41,488 nt of DNA from CAYQZD01 sp964421875 (GCA_964421875.1 CAYQZD010000024.1:1-41488); one strand, 5' to 3'. Counted from the stretch's first letter, positions 1 through 9,262 are shown. Notes: a model not told the origin generated them from the letters alone. Numbers and translations: made by a program.

Positions 1-55
1 CATTTTGAACAAGTCGATACCACATCGTTCAAGTTAACACAGAATCTGAGTAATA
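1..55. repeat. Left copy of the 55-bp terminal inverted repeat
   Basis: Bases 1-55 are the exact reverse complement of 41434-41488; identity stops at base 56, where one side has C and the other A. The copy carries the last codons and stop of the methyltransferase gene. It contains a TTGAAC (5-10) and GTTCAA (27-32) dyad with a 16-bp spacer and a GTTAAC palindrome. Reading outward, both copies begin TATTACTCAG, so both window edges enter the same sequence in opposite orientation. The likeliest sources are two copies of one mobile element end or an assembly-graph overlap at a repeat node. Confidence 0.95.
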
Positions 56-3000
56 CTATTATGGGAAATATCTTCAAGATATAATAATCCTATATTTTGT
101 ATCTTTTCATCTTTCATTACTGTTAGCGACAAAGGAAAGTTTTGAATATCATATGGATTCAAATCTCGAAGATTGGATGTAATTGTGTACCACCACCAGA
201 ACAGATTGCTACTTAGAACTGAGATTGTCGGTTTTATGTATTTTTTATCTTTCAGTTTGAGATTAGTCTCACGGCTACTATGACCATCCCTACCATTTAA
301 ACGAAATATCGGTGCGAAATCTGTAAATACTTTCCAATAGAGCCCACCAGTGGTTCTATAATATATTCGATTTTGTGAGTACCCAATATTATCTTTTATA
401 GTGTGATCCACAGAAAGACATTTTTCAAGGATATTTATTTCGAGTGCCGTGCCGAGTTTTGGAACCCAAGATTCCGAGCGGTTACGGGGGACACTAACAT
501 AATGAAGTCGACTGAAAATACTCTCCCTATTATTGCTCGTCCATTTCTGATAATTTGTTGAATATATTTGAGTGTCTGTTGAAGGGTTTATCACAAATAT
601 AGTCAAAGCTCGATTAACCGTATAAAAAAGTTTTGCAGGGCGCCAAGCATAATTTGAATACCACGCATTCCTGTTATCTTCAATCAATTGTTGAGCAATC
701 TTCATTCTCTGGGTTGATGGTAATGACATTGGAACAATCATACTCATGCACCCGTTTTTGTGTAAAATACTAATACTGCTTTCAATAAAAATAGCATGAA
801 TAGCGTTAGTTTTAAGTGAAAAAACACTCTTAGATTGATAATCTACTTCATTCTTTTCTAAATATGGCGGATTTCCGATAATCGCATCGAAGCCCCCCTT
901 GCGCATAATCCCATAGAATTCGATGAACCAATGGAAGGGTTTGTGAGATTTAAGCCAGCGGGAATAGTCCTCTTCCTGATAATCCTGGATTCCGTATTCA
1001 GTGGCGAGGAACTGGTTCAATTCATCTTCCAGTTCCTTAAGCTGTCCCTGTAACGCCGTTTTGTCTTGGGCGGAGACATCGCCTCCCAGCGCGGTCTGCT
1101 GCCGACGAAAGATTCTGAAAGCAGCATCCGCTAATTCCGCTTTCTCTACTATTCCCGGTAAAGACTGTTTTTTTATGAAATCTCCCTCTACTGCCTTTTT
1201 AACATCATTTAAAGCAGTGAAACCGACCAGACTGTTTCCCGCCCGGATATTGAAATCGATGTCCGGCAGCGGTTCAATCAGGTTTACATCGTCAATTTGC
1301 GCCACCAATTTCAGGAACATCCTCAGTTTGCAGATTTCCACCGCCTCTTCCATAATGTCCACCCCGAAGAGATTGTTGACGATGATGGATTTAAGGATGA
1401 AATAGCGGCGGTTGGGGTGTTCCTCGACTCTCGACAATATTTTTCGGAAGTCCGAATATTTTTCCGGGCGGTGTGGCTCTTCCGCTTGTTCCAATTCGCC
1501 AAGGAAAGTCTCCATCCTCTGCAGGCAGGCTTCATAGAATGGTTCCAGGATATTCAGGGCGGCGAAGAGGAATGCTCCCGACCCGCAGGCGGGGTCTAAG
1601 ACAGTGACGCCATATTCGAAATTCTCATTGGATTTTTCCGGTATCCTGCCGTTGATGGCATGCCAGAAAGCGCGGAGCAGTTCGGGACCTTCGCAGTTTT
1701 CAATCACATCCTGCGCGAATTGGCGGATATTCAGATTGTAGGTGATTAAGTCATTGATATTGCGGACTTCTCCGCGGGTGAGCTTCTCCCGCAGTTCCAG
1801 GCAGCGTTTGCGCCGTTCGACATATTCCCGCCAGGTTTCAGTGGGGAGAGTTAAATTATTTCCGTCTTCATCGGGGAGGGAGGCTTCGGTTAGATTATAG
1901 CGTTTATCGAACATCCGGGCTTTAGGGTCATGCATTCCGGTTTGCACAAATTCCGGCAGGGTGGATTCCGGGATGATTTCGCCGTTTCTGTCAACTACTC
2001 CCCGGCGAACCGCATCGTAAATATAACGGTCAGGGTCTTCCTGCAGTAACCGCCAGAATGAGTTTTCCCCCTCAAAGGCGATTTTGCATTTCTTTTCGGC
2101 GGCGTCGAAGAGATAGGGAACGATGGTGTTCTTGCCGATGTATTCGGTGATGTCTTCTTTGGTATAGTAAGCCCCCATCTGCTTCTGATTGATGTATTTT
2201 TCGAAGATATAACCCAGGACATCGGGATTGATTTCGTTATCAGCGCGCAGGGGGCGCTCGTCCAGATGCCATTGATACTGTTCGAAGAAGGCGAACAGTT
2301 TTTCGAATGCGCTGTCGGAGATTTTAATGGTCTCGCCGTGAAGTTCTTCGATCTGATGACGCTGGAAGATGCCGCCGTTTAGATAGGGAATTTCACCCAG
2401 CAACTCATTTACGGTTTCAGAGCGTTCGTTTTTCTTCTTGGCAAAACCTTCGAAGAATAAGGGACAGAGGAATTCGGTGTAATACCTGTCTTTCCCCCGC
2501 GATTTGCTTTTGGACAATCTATTGCGCAGATAATTGGGGTCTTTATCGAGGAAATCCTTCTTCTGAACGAAGTATATGAACATCAGGCGGTTGAGCATCA
2601 CCGAGGCGTACCACCTTTCCATATTATTATCGGGGATTCCTTCGATGAAATTCAGAAAGGCGGCGTGCTCGGTTTTAAAGCGGTCATAGAACCGTCTAGT
2701 TACCCTGTCCACATCGAAAGCGGCCCGAGCCCGCCCGGTAACCTCCGGGAGGGATATTAGCTCCTCTTCTTCCAGGGTTATAACCAGCAGCCGGAGTTTT
2801 TGAATCAGGGCTTCGCCGGTTTGCTGGCTGTAATAATGGTGTTCACGGCAGGAAGTGGGCTTGCCCGGTTCTCGTTTCACCCACTGCCAGATTTGACGGG
2901 TTCCTTTGGAGTCAATGTAGATGATTATATGCTCGTGAGCGGATTTGGTAACCTGTCTTTCCAACTTGCGGCGCATGGCGTAATCGGGAATTGCGCCATC

Positions 3001-3186
3001 ATCCTTCGGTTGATAAGTGAAAACAATCATCCCCCGCTTTTCGGCGACTGCTTTCAGGCTATAATTCTGTCCATCTACGAAGACATTCAATCCAGCGTCA
3101 TATCGATCCCACCCTAATTCTTCGATGAATAGCGACCGGAAATTGAAGTCTTTAAGGGATTGACTGACTTTTGTGGTATCAAACAT
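34..3186 (-). CDS. Eco57I-like adenine DNA methyltransferase, probably 3'-truncated
   Basis: This is an N6-adenine DNA methyltransferase of the large Eco57I/DrmMI/type IIG kind, about 1050 residues. The SAM-binding motif DPACGSG lies near residue 531 and the catalytic NPPY near 772. The segment around 326-342 (YIFEKY, then GAYYT) is typical of this family. The region after NPPY is a target-recognition domain and is much more AT-rich than the rest. The start is ATG at 3186, with GGGAGG just upstream and one base after the helicase stop; a longer reading from 3216 is less likely. Family members usually continue for several dozen residues past the point where this one ends in SITQILC, and those last codons come from the terminal repeat. 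It is therefore probably disrupted and possibly inactive. Confidence 0.85.
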   Translation of the reverse strand: MFDTTKVSQSLKDFNFRSLFIEELGWDRYDAGLNVFVDGQNYSLKAVAEKRGMIVFTYQPKDDGAIPDYAMRRKLERQVTKSAHEHIIIYIDSKGTRQIWQWVKREPGKPTSCREHHYYSQQTGEALIQKLRLLVITLEEEELISLPEVTGRARAAFDVDRVTRRFYDRFKTEHAAFLNFIEGIPDNNMERWYASVMLNRLMFIYFVQKKDFLDKDPNYLRNRLSKSKSRGKDRYYTEFLCPLFFEGFAKKKNERSETVNELLGEIPYLNGGIFQRHQIEELHGETIKISDSAFEKLFAFFEQYQWHLDERPLRADNEINPDVLGYIFEKYINQKQMGAYYTKEDITEYIGKNTIVPYLFDAAEKKCKIAFEGENSFWRLLQEDPDRYIYDAVRRGVVDRNGEIIPESTLPEFVQTGMHDPKARMFDKRYNLTEASLPDEDGNNLTLPTETWREYVERRKRCLELREKLTRGEVRNINDLITYNLNIRQFAQDVIENCEGPELLRAFWHAINGRIPEKSNENFEYGVTVLDPACGSGAFLFAALNILEPFYEACLQRMETFLGELEQAEEPHRPEKYSDFRKILSRVEEHPNRRYFILKSIIVNNLFGVDIMEEAVEICKLRMFLKLVAQIDDVNLIEPLPDIDFNIRAGNSLVGFTALNDVKKAVEGDFIKKQSLPGIVEKAELADAAFRIFRRQQTALGGDVSAQDKTALQGQLKELEDELNQFLATEYGIQDYQEEDYSRWLKSHKPFHWFIEFYGIMRKGGFDAIIGNPPYLEKNEVDYQSKSVFSLKTNAIHAIFIESSISILHKNGCMSMIVPMSLPSTQRMKIAQQLIEDNRNAWYSNYAWRPAKLFYTVNRALTIFVINPSTDTQIYSTNYQKWTSNNRESIFSRLHYVSVPRNRSESWVPKLGTALEINILEKCLSVDHTIKDNIGYSQNRIYYRTTGGLYWKVFTDFAPIFRLNGRDGHSSRETNLKLKDKKYIKPTISVLSSNLFWWWYTITSNLRDLNPYDIQNFPLSLTVMKDEKIQNIGLLYLEDISHNSITQILC

Positions 3187-3187
3187 T

Positions 3188-6100
3188 CTACCTCCCTGTT
3201 TCCTGTTTTTCCGCAAGCCCCATCGAGCATATAATTCGCGGTTCCTGGATTTGCTCTTCCTCGTGGATTAAACATAATCGGTCTTCATCACGCAATGTAA
3301 TGACTAATTCGGCAAGGGTCTCATCGGAGATGCCGCTGCGCAACTGGCGGTTCAAGGTGTCGACTGCCGATTGACGAAGTGGGTATTTATATATGTCTTC
3401 AATCGCTCTATTTAACGCCTGCGTACCAAAGAGAGAGTCTTTGATCTGTTCAGCGTAATGCTTCAATCTTTCATAAGTTCTGAAGCGAGCGCCGGAAGGT
3501 CTTCCCAATTGCCCTCCGACTGATTTTTCCTCTTCGATGATAAGTTCCACCCCCTTTTTCACTAATTCGTGATGGTTTTCCAAGCGTGGTAAAGCCGGGG
3601 TATCGGGCCTGCATTCAGCCGTTTTAAGAATAGCGAATTGAGACTCCGTAACACTATTGCCGTCTTTATCGATCCAGGCGAGGGAATTATTCCCTTCCGC
3701 AGTGCGCACATATACCAATGCGCCTTCCGGCTGGTCCTCAACGGGTGTGTGAGGTTTGGTGGTATAAACAACTGGCGGTAATTCAGGGATGATTTTTTCC
3801 AGTTTGGGGTCGGCGGTGATTGCATTTTTCCAAATCTGGTAAGCGTGTGAGGCTAAATCGACTTCGGTGTCGGTTTCACCATCGAGGATACCGGATTTCT
3901 CGGTGAATAAATCCCGCACCGTCCGGTTATCGCGGTCGTCTTCGAAAAATGCTTCATCTGTGCCTACCACTTCGGCGTTTTCGCGCAGCCGCTGGCGAAC
4001 GCGGGTTCTAAGGTTAATAATTCGTTCAACTCCTTCCGCAGGCAGGAACGAATAGCAAAGAATATTTTCCGCTTTCTGTCCGATGCGGTCAACACGACCG
4101 GCTCGCTGAACCAGGCGGATAATTGCCCAGGGTAGATCATAATTGACTACTATGTAACAGTCCTGCAGGTTCTGCCCCTCGCTTAAGACATCGGTGGCGA
4201 TTAAAACACGCAGGTCGTCTTCTGGTTTGATTTGATCGCGTTTTTCGTTACTCACAGGGCTGAACCTCCAGGCGAGAGCTGTCGGGTCAGGTGAATCGCC
4301 GGTAGCACCGGCAAGTTTCTCTATTCCCCGAGCTTTAAATTGACTTTCAAGATAATGCACTGTATCGGCATATTGTGTGAAGACAATTACTTTATCATCC
4401 GGGTGGGACTTTGTCAATAATGTATGAAGCGCTTCTAACTTGGTGTCTTCATCCACATCCCATTCACCACACCTTTGTAAGGCTTTAATTAAGGATTGCG
4501 CATCATTATATAAATCATCGGATAGTTCTGTTACGAAAAGGTCCGGGCGCAGCCATTTGAAGCGACTCCTAAATTGGGTGGAATATTTGGTGTAAATCTC
4601 CCCAGCTTGTTGTTTGAAATCTGCTTCCGTACGAAGCTCGGTCGTTTCAGCGTTTACTTCCGCTTCATTATCGTCGTCTTCAAATATTCCTAAAAGTGCG
4701 CCTACTTCTTCATCCGCATCGCTTATCCGGGTATCGAGCAATCCTGCGTCCTGCGTGCCGATGGGAAGCGCCTGTTCATTTTCGATAGCATAGAGATAGA
4801 TATAGTTCCGCAAAATATGACGCTCAATGGATTGCAGAAAAACTTGACCGCTACTCTCGAGACGCTTGAACAGATTGGTGCGACTGAAACCCATCAATCG
4901 CTTCCCCGCACGGGATAAATCTTGCAATGTTTTGGCTTCGGACTGTGTCGGTGGTTCTTGCGGTCTAGGGGTGATATAGTTACCCAGTCCATATCTGGGA
5001 AGGTTCAAGGCGTTGATTGTATCTACCACATCCGGCGCATAAAGCATTGCATATTGGTCTTTTGGATTGGAGTCGCTGATTTTAAATTTAACAGTCTTTG
5101 GCATTCGGGTAGGAAAGTAGGATCGTGTTCCATCCTCAAAAACAAGGAATTTGCGCCCATTTGAAGGATCAGTTTCAGCGTAGTTTTCCTGAATGAAACT
5201 GCGGGTCCGACGCACCATATAAAGACGCATCAACTCGCGCCAATCATCGATGTAATCGCTCTTTTCAAAAGCCGCCAAAGAACGAACCGAACATTGGTGG
5301 CGGCGGATGAATTCTGTCTCACCCAACTCACGCAAAAGTCGTTCGGGTCGGATACCCAAGTCCTTTTCCTCTTGAACAAAAAGGCGGATTTGATTTGATA
5401 AATCGAGATAAGTCTTATTATAAGGAGTAGCGGAAAGCAATATGCATTTACTCTCATTCTCTTGGACATACTCCTGAATTGCACGATAGCGTTTGCCTTC
5501 ACGATTGCGCAGGTTGTGGCTTTCGTCAATCAGAACAATGCGGAAGCGGCGAAGATCTGGTAATTCTCTAATGACCTGGCTGATGGAAAGAACTTTCGCC
5601 CGCATACGGTATTGCTGCCGATAATCCTCCCACATCTTTACTAAATTTTTTGGGCATAGAATAAGTGTTTCCAAGCCATAATCATCTTCAAAAATGCGAG
5701 CTACCGCAGTTGCCATAAGCGTTTTCCCCAATCCAACCACATCGCCAATAACCACACCATTTCGCTTATTAAGATGATGCGCAGCAATCTTCACCGCCGC
5801 CTTTTGAAACTCGAAGAGTCTATTTCCAAAATCTTTGGGGATGCGAAATTCGGTAAGTCCAGCACGCGCCTCTTGCGATAAATGATAAGCCATCTTGATA
5901 TATATGTGGTAAGGCGGGACAGGCTCTTCACGCGCCCAACTCTCTTCGATGATGCGAACAAGATCCTCTGATAAATCAATACACCAGCGATCATTCCATC
6001 TATCATTAAACCACTCTTCCAATTTTTGGCAGGCATCATAATCAAGCACATCAATATTCAGTTCACCTTGCTGTGAAAGCCCTGCGAAAGTGAGATTACT

Positions 6101-6580
6101 ACTGCCAAGATAGCCAATGATTGGATTTATGGCATCAGAGCGAAAAAGCAAGTAAAGTTTGGCATGCAGAGGATGACGAAGGAACAGTTTGACTACGACT
6201 TTTCCGGCTTTAATCTGGGCGGCTAATTTCCGTAAACCTATTTCATCCTTATTTGTCGGAACCCCAATGGTCAACTGATCCCTGAACTCTTCGGCTAATT
6301 TCCTTTTAAGACGAATCGCAGATTGATTGTCCATCTCCCCATCATGCATTAATAGACTAAATGCTGTTCGTAATTCTTCCTGGGGCGCTCGTTGCATTCC
6401 AATGAGAAGGCGGCAACAATGGTCTTCACCCCCCGTCCAAGGTTCAATAAAAGAATCGACCTGTTTCCATCCACGTAGGTTAAAGTAACCAATACAGAAA
6501 TCGGCTCGCTCTGAAACTGTGAGGGTATCAACTAATGCAGATAAAAGCTTTTGGTCAATATTGTCGAATATCCGAGGCAT
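3188..6580 (-). CDS. PLD-nuclease/SNF2-type helicase of a DISARM-like restriction system
   Basis: A 1130-residue superfamily 2 ATPase with an N-terminal phospholipase-D nuclease domain. The PLD motif is visible as H139/K141 (HAKLYLLF) followed by GSSN at 159-162. The helicase core has Walker A GDVVGLGKT (279-287), DESH (352-355), LLSATPYN (381) and, near residues 790-830, the motif V/VI block ending RAGRVDRIGQ. Such proteins are thought to translocate on and cut unmethylated DNA beside a cognate methyltransferase. Here the methyltransferase starts one base after this gene, which implies translational coupling. No drmA, drmB or separate drmC is present, so this is a reduced or different system. 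The start ATG has AAGGAA seven bases upstream. Confidence 0.87.
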   Translation of the reverse strand: MPRIFDNIDQKLLSALVDTLTVSERADFCIGYFNLRGWKQVDSFIEPWTGGEDHCCRLLIGMQRAPQEELRTAFSLLMHDGEMDNQSAIRLKRKLAEEFRDQLTIGVPTNKDEIGLRKLAAQIKAGKVVVKLFLRHPLHAKLYLLFRSDAINPIIGYLGSSNLTFAGLSQQGELNIDVLDYDACQKLEEWFNDRWNDRWCIDLSEDLVRIIEESWAREEPVPPYHIYIKMAYHLSQEARAGLTEFRIPKDFGNRLFEFQKAAVKIAAHHLNKRNGVVIGDVVGLGKTLMATAVARIFEDDYGLETLILCPKNLVKMWEDYRQQYRMRAKVLSISQVIRELPDLRRFRIVLIDESHNLRNREGKRYRAIQEYVQENESKCILLSATPYNKTYLDLSNQIRLFVQEEKDLGIRPERLLRELGETEFIRRHQCSVRSLAAFEKSDYIDDWRELMRLYMVRRTRSFIQENYAETDPSNGRKFLVFEDGTRSYFPTRMPKTVKFKISDSNPKDQYAMLYAPDVVDTINALNLPRYGLGNYITPRPQEPPTQSEAKTLQDLSRAGKRLMGFSRTNLFKRLESSGQVFLQSIERHILRNYIYLYAIENEQALPIGTQDAGLLDTRISDADEEVGALLGIFEDDDNEAEVNAETTELRTEADFKQQAGEIYTKYSTQFRSRFKWLRPDLFVTELSDDLYNDAQSLIKALQRCGEWDVDEDTKLEALHTLLTKSHPDDKVIVFTQYADTVHYLESQFKARGIEKLAGATGDSPDPTALAWRFSPVSNEKRDQIKPEDDLRVLIATDVLSEGQNLQDCYIVVNYDLPWAIIRLVQRAGRVDRIGQKAENILCYSFLPAEGVERIINLRTRVRQRLRENAEVVGTDEAFFEDDRDNRTVRDLFTEKSGILDGETDTEVDLASHAYQIWKNAITADPKLEKIIPELPPVVYTTKPHTPVEDQPEGALVYVRTAEGNNSLAWIDKDGNSVTESQFAILKTAECRPDTPALPRLENHHELVKKGVELIIEEEKSVGGQLGRPSGARFRTYERLKHYAEQIKDSLFGTQALNRAIEDIYKYPLRQSAVDTLNRQLRSGISDETLAELVITLRDEDRLCLIHEEEQIQEPRIICSMGLAEKQETGR

Positions 6581-6648
6581 TTAATCGTTCCTTAATTAAG
6601 AAACGCAACTTGACAATTGATTTTTATAGTTCTTGGAAGATGTACCTT

Positions 6649-6677
6649 AAGATATATATTCTGATAATAAAATTCAA
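6649..6677 (-). promoter_or_regulatory. Possible promoter of the helicase-methyltransferase pair
   Basis: On the minus strand, TTGAAT (6672-6677) is followed after 17 bp by TATCTT (6649-6654), in an AT-rich region between the phage terminator and the helicase start. The -10 matches consensus at only four of six positions, so this is tentative. Confidence 0.35.
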
Positions 6678-6694
6678 GAAAATCAGTCACAAGT

Positions 6695-6723
6695 AAAAAA
6701 CGCCACCTGAGCAGATGACGTTT
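6695..6723 (-). terminator. Rho-independent terminator ending the phage late cluster
   Basis: Read on the minus strand, an 8-bp stem (6716-6723 with 6698-6705, one G-U pair) with a 10-base loop runs into a T6 tract. It lies just past the last phage gene and before the defence pair, so the two units are probably transcribed separately. Confidence 0.65.
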
Positions 6724-6745
6724 CTTTGAATATTGAATTTGACTA

Positions 6746-7348
6746 TTACTGAGTCAGCAATTTCTGCAAATCCTCCTTCGACCTCAACCTTGAGATATGC
6801 AGTTCGCTCACCCGGTCGAAAAGGACTTTCCCCTTCAGTCGTTCCAAATCCTCATCGGGATGCTTTTCCTTGATGATTTTAAGGAAATCCGCTTTGGTGC
6901 GGGCGACTGCCACGCCTTTCCGCTTAGCAAGATCACGAAGCTGGAGGGTTGTCATCTTAGTAGGATTTTCCGAGATTTCCATACCCTCTTCAATCCTGCC
7001 ATTTCCTTCGGCGCCTGCTGGCGCCAGCGCCGCGTCCACCGCAGATTCGACCATTTCATCGCCTGTGGTTTCGGACGCCGTAATCGGGCTTTCAGGTGGA
7101 TTTTGTGAGCCTTGATCCTCGACAATCTCTGTTTGAAGAATGCTTTTCCAGGGTTCGCCGTCCTCAAATTCACCTTTCTTTGCCAGCGCTACGACAAAGG
7201 GGAATGAGGTCAAAACAATTTCCCCATTCTTTAGCTTTACATTCCAGCCCTTGCTGGTTTTTTCGTGAAGGATGCCTTCTTCACTTTTGTGGCGACCGCC
7301 AGTTATTTTAACAAGGTCTCCAGCTTGTTTTTGACTTGTCGTGTTCAT
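6746..7348 (-). CDS. Phage protein with KOW-like N-terminus and SAP-like C-terminus
   Basis: A 200-residue protein of unknown function. Residues about 9-50 (GDLVKITGGRHKSEEGIL onward) look like a small KOW/SH3-type beta barrel. The middle (75-125) is acidic, low in complexity and probably disordered. Residues about 131-170 (TTLQLRDLAKRKGVAV onward) resemble a SAP/HeH helix-extended-helix nucleic-acid-binding motif. The combination suggests a DNA- or RNA-contacting protein rather than a structural tail part, but that is inference. The start has AAAGGAA six bases upstream. It is the last gene of the late cluster and is followed by a terminator. Confidence 0.7.
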   Translation of the reverse strand: MNTTSQKQAGDLVKITGGRHKSEEGILHEKTSKGWNVKLKNGEIVLTSFPFVVALAKKGEFEDGEPWKSILQTEIVEDQGSQNPPESPITASETTGDEMVESAVDAALAPAGAEGNGRIEEGMEISENPTKMTTLQLRDLAKRKGVAVARTKADFLKIIKEKHPDEDLERLKGKVLFDRVSELHISRLRSKEDLQKLLTQ

Positions 7349-7383
7349 CTTTAGTTCCTTTCAGTTTACTGATTTTGATATAG

Positions 7384-7626
7384 TTATAGTTCATCGTTAA
7401 TGATGCTCTCATCAGCTGGCCGCCAGCTCCAACTGTAGTCGGTCTTGACAAACAGCAACAGCGGGCGGTCGATATATTCCGCCAGCATCCCCATCATCCG
7501 CCTTTCGCCGTAGAGGGTGAATTCACCTTCGTCGGTCTTGAATCGGGCGATGCCGATGGCGCTGGCGTATTCCAGCGAAATCAATGTGGCGGTGATTTCC
7601 TGGGTATCTTCATTGTTCGAATCCAT
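7384..7626 (-). CDS. Small phage hypothetical protein
   Basis: About 80 residues, unrecognised. The sequence alternates short beta-like stretches (TATLISLEYASAIGIARF, then EGEFTLYGERRMM) and resembles a small single-domain beta-rich fold. Two starts are possible: GTG at 7638 or ATG at 7626 (MDSNNED). Neither has a clear Shine-Dalgarno sequence, and the ATG is preferred only for codon reasons. It lies 35 bp upstream of the KOW/SAP-like gene in the same direction. Confidence 0.55.
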   Translation of the reverse strand: MDSNNEDTQEITATLISLEYASAIGIARFKTDEGEFTLYGERRMMGMLAEYIDRPLLLFVKTDYSWSWRPADESIINDEL

Positions 7627-7740
7627 AGTAGATTTCACATTATGTGGTTGTATTATAATGAATTAGTGCGGTGATAACATAAGCGTTCTTTGTGCGAAAG
7701 TCAAGAGGCCGGGCGAAAATAAATGCAAAAAAGCAAAAAA

Positions 7741-7766
7741 AAGAGGACTTTCTACGAAGCCCTCTT
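7741..7766 (-). terminator. Rho-independent terminator between accessory genes
   Basis: AAGAGG (7741-7746) pairs with CCTCTT (7761-7766). An inner three-base extension follows one mismatch, with a short loop. The minus-strand reading ends in a T7-8 tract; the plus-strand reading has T5. It would stop transcription after the coiled-coil gene at 7797. Confidence 0.65.
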
Positions 7767-7796
7767 TTTGGTTTGAAACAGGTAGGAAAATCCGCG

Positions 7797-8063
7797 TTAT
7801 GATGCCGGAATTCCCTCTTTAACCGTAGCGACCATTTTCTTCAGGTCCTCGATTTCACGCTGGACCCCCTGTTGATGGGAGTTGGCGTTCTGAATCTGTC
7901 TTTCCGTATCTTCGACCTGCCGGCGGGCGGTTTCTAACTGCCGGTAGAGCCCCAAGATGGTCAGTTCGTTCTGCTGGTAAACCGTTTGTAGTTCCGCCAG
8001 TTTCGTTTCCAGGGATTGCCGGTCTTTTCCGGCTTTATCCCCGGGGGGATTCTGTTTATTCAT
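7797..8063 (-). CDS. Small coiled-coil phage protein
   Basis: An 88-residue protein that is almost wholly a predicted coiled coil from about residue 15 to 82. It has heptad-like leucines and charged residues (LETKLAELQTVYQQ, then VEDTERQIQNA). There is no signal peptide or membrane segment. It follows the fibre-type gene by 22 bp and could be a fibre assembly chaperone or trimeriser, since small coiled-coil proteins are often encoded after fibre genes. The function is not established. Confidence 0.65.
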   Translation of the reverse strand: MNKQNPPGDKAGKDRQSLETKLAELQTVYQQNELTILGLYRQLETARRQVEDTERQIQNANSHQQGVQREIEDLKKMVATVKEGIPAS

Positions 8064-8085
8064 GGGCTTAAGTCTCCGTTTTTGA

Positions 8086-9234
8086 TTAGTTCACTGAGAT
8101 TACCGATGGTGTATATGGTTTATCATCAATTTCGATATAGGGGTCGGCTACCGTGCCGCCCGCCTCGGCAAAATAGACGCCGTTGGTCCGGGCGGCGGTG
8201 GGCTGCTCATTGTCGAAGTCGTGGTCTTTCTCCCGGCAAAGTATTTTGGTGATACCATTAACTATAAAGGAATTATGATTGATCACCGCGGTGTTCAGGG
8301 CGCCGACCGACCATTGCCCGCCGAAATCGGCTATAATCTTGCCCTCGGGCGCACCTTCAAAGCTGTCATAATCTCCGGCTTCTGCCGGATCGCCCTGAGT
8401 CCCCTTCTGTGCTATGATGTGACTGCTGGAATATTCATAACCGCCAATATTCACGGTCGCCCTTTTTCCCGCCATATTCACCCCCGAGGTGTCAAAATAG
8501 AAGAATGACCTTATTATATACCACTCACCGCCATAGTAGATAACACCCAGAGCCTGATTGTATCTGGTCGCATCGGCGTTGACGCCAGCGCCGCCGCCGT
8601 TGCGGGCTTCGGTGAAAGAGCTGTGCTTGTGCCAGACATAGCCGTCGGAAGCGGAGCTGTAGTGAATGTCGGCGTCGATGAGGAATTCCCGGGGGAGCTT
8701 CGACCTTTCGAACTTCGCGTTCGACTCCTTCACATAAGTATAGCTGCCGTCCTGATTATCGATAAGGTTGTGGTTGACAAAATCCAGCGGCGTTGGCAGC
8801 GGGCGCTCATCGGTCAAGACCTCCATATCCGTATTCAACAGCCGGGGTTTGCCGATTCGCAGTCGAAAGGGTTTTTCCTTGGCGGTGGAAAACACCCAGA
8901 ATTCTTCCCCCTTTTGTTCTATGGTCAATCCCTGGAGATGAAGCGTATAAATGATCCTGAAGCTGGTGATGTTACTAACCTTGACCAGGGGCCGGACGCC
9001 ATGCCGGGTAACTTGCACAATCAAATCGCCGTAATCGGTGGCAAATGGGTTCAGGGGCGTTTTCTGAGCCAATGAGATGGGTTTGGCTGCGCCATTCAAT
9101 TGTATCTCGGTAACGGTTATTTCAAATTGTTCATTGCCCTGCGCCTGGTCGAAATCGGGCCTGAGTCCGGATTTATTCTTCAAACTGATAATCTCATGGT
9201 AGAATTTGAGGAAATATACAGGTATAAAATTCAT
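8086..9234 (-). CDS. Fibre-type structural protein with chimeric N-terminus
   Basis: About 382 residues, glycine-, asparagine- and tyrosine-rich, with a beta-rich look typical of distal tail-fibre or appendage proteins. No catalytic motif is seen. Residues about 8-19 (FLKFYHEIISLK) copy the C-terminus of the DUF5659-like protein at 12328-12573, so the N-terminus is the leftover end of a second DUF5659-like gene now read through into this protein. The ATG at 9234 has no Shine-Dalgarno sequence and lies in the AT-rich edge of the plus-strand cassette. The original start may be further inside or lost. It may be silent or expressed only by read-through translation. Confidence 0.6.
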   Translation of the reverse strand: MNFIPVYFLKFYHEIISLKNKSGLRPDFDQAQGNEQFEITVTEIQLNGAAKPISLAQKTPLNPFATDYGDLIVQVTRHGVRPLVKVSNITSFRIIYTLHLQGLTIEQKGEEFWVFSTAKEKPFRLRIGKPRLLNTDMEVLTDERPLPTPLDFVNHNLIDNQDGSYTYVKESNAKFERSKLPREFLIDADIHYSSASDGYVWHKHSSFTEARNGGGAGVNADATRYNQALGVIYYGGEWYIIRSFFYFDTSGVNMAGKRATVNIGGYEYSSSHIIAQKGTQGDPAEAGDYDSFEGAPEGKIIADFGGQWSVGALNTAVINHNSFIVNGITKILCREKDHDFDNEQPTAARTNGVYFAEAGGTVADPYIEIDDKPYTPSVISVN

Positions 9235-9262
9235 CAAAACATGATTGGATTAATCGCCAAAC

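Noticed and set aside
1..55. Terminal repeats as telomere-like ends of a linear phage genome
   Set aside because: Host-type genes flank both edges and the repeat lies in the coding end of a restriction-type gene, so an element end or assembly repeat is more likely.
34..6580. Complete DISARM or BREX locus
   Set aside because: Core genes such as drmA, drmB, pglZ or brxC are absent from the window.
8623..9075. 150-codon plus-strand frame opposite the fibre-type gene
   Set aside because: No ribosome site; fits a shadow of the minus-strand gene.
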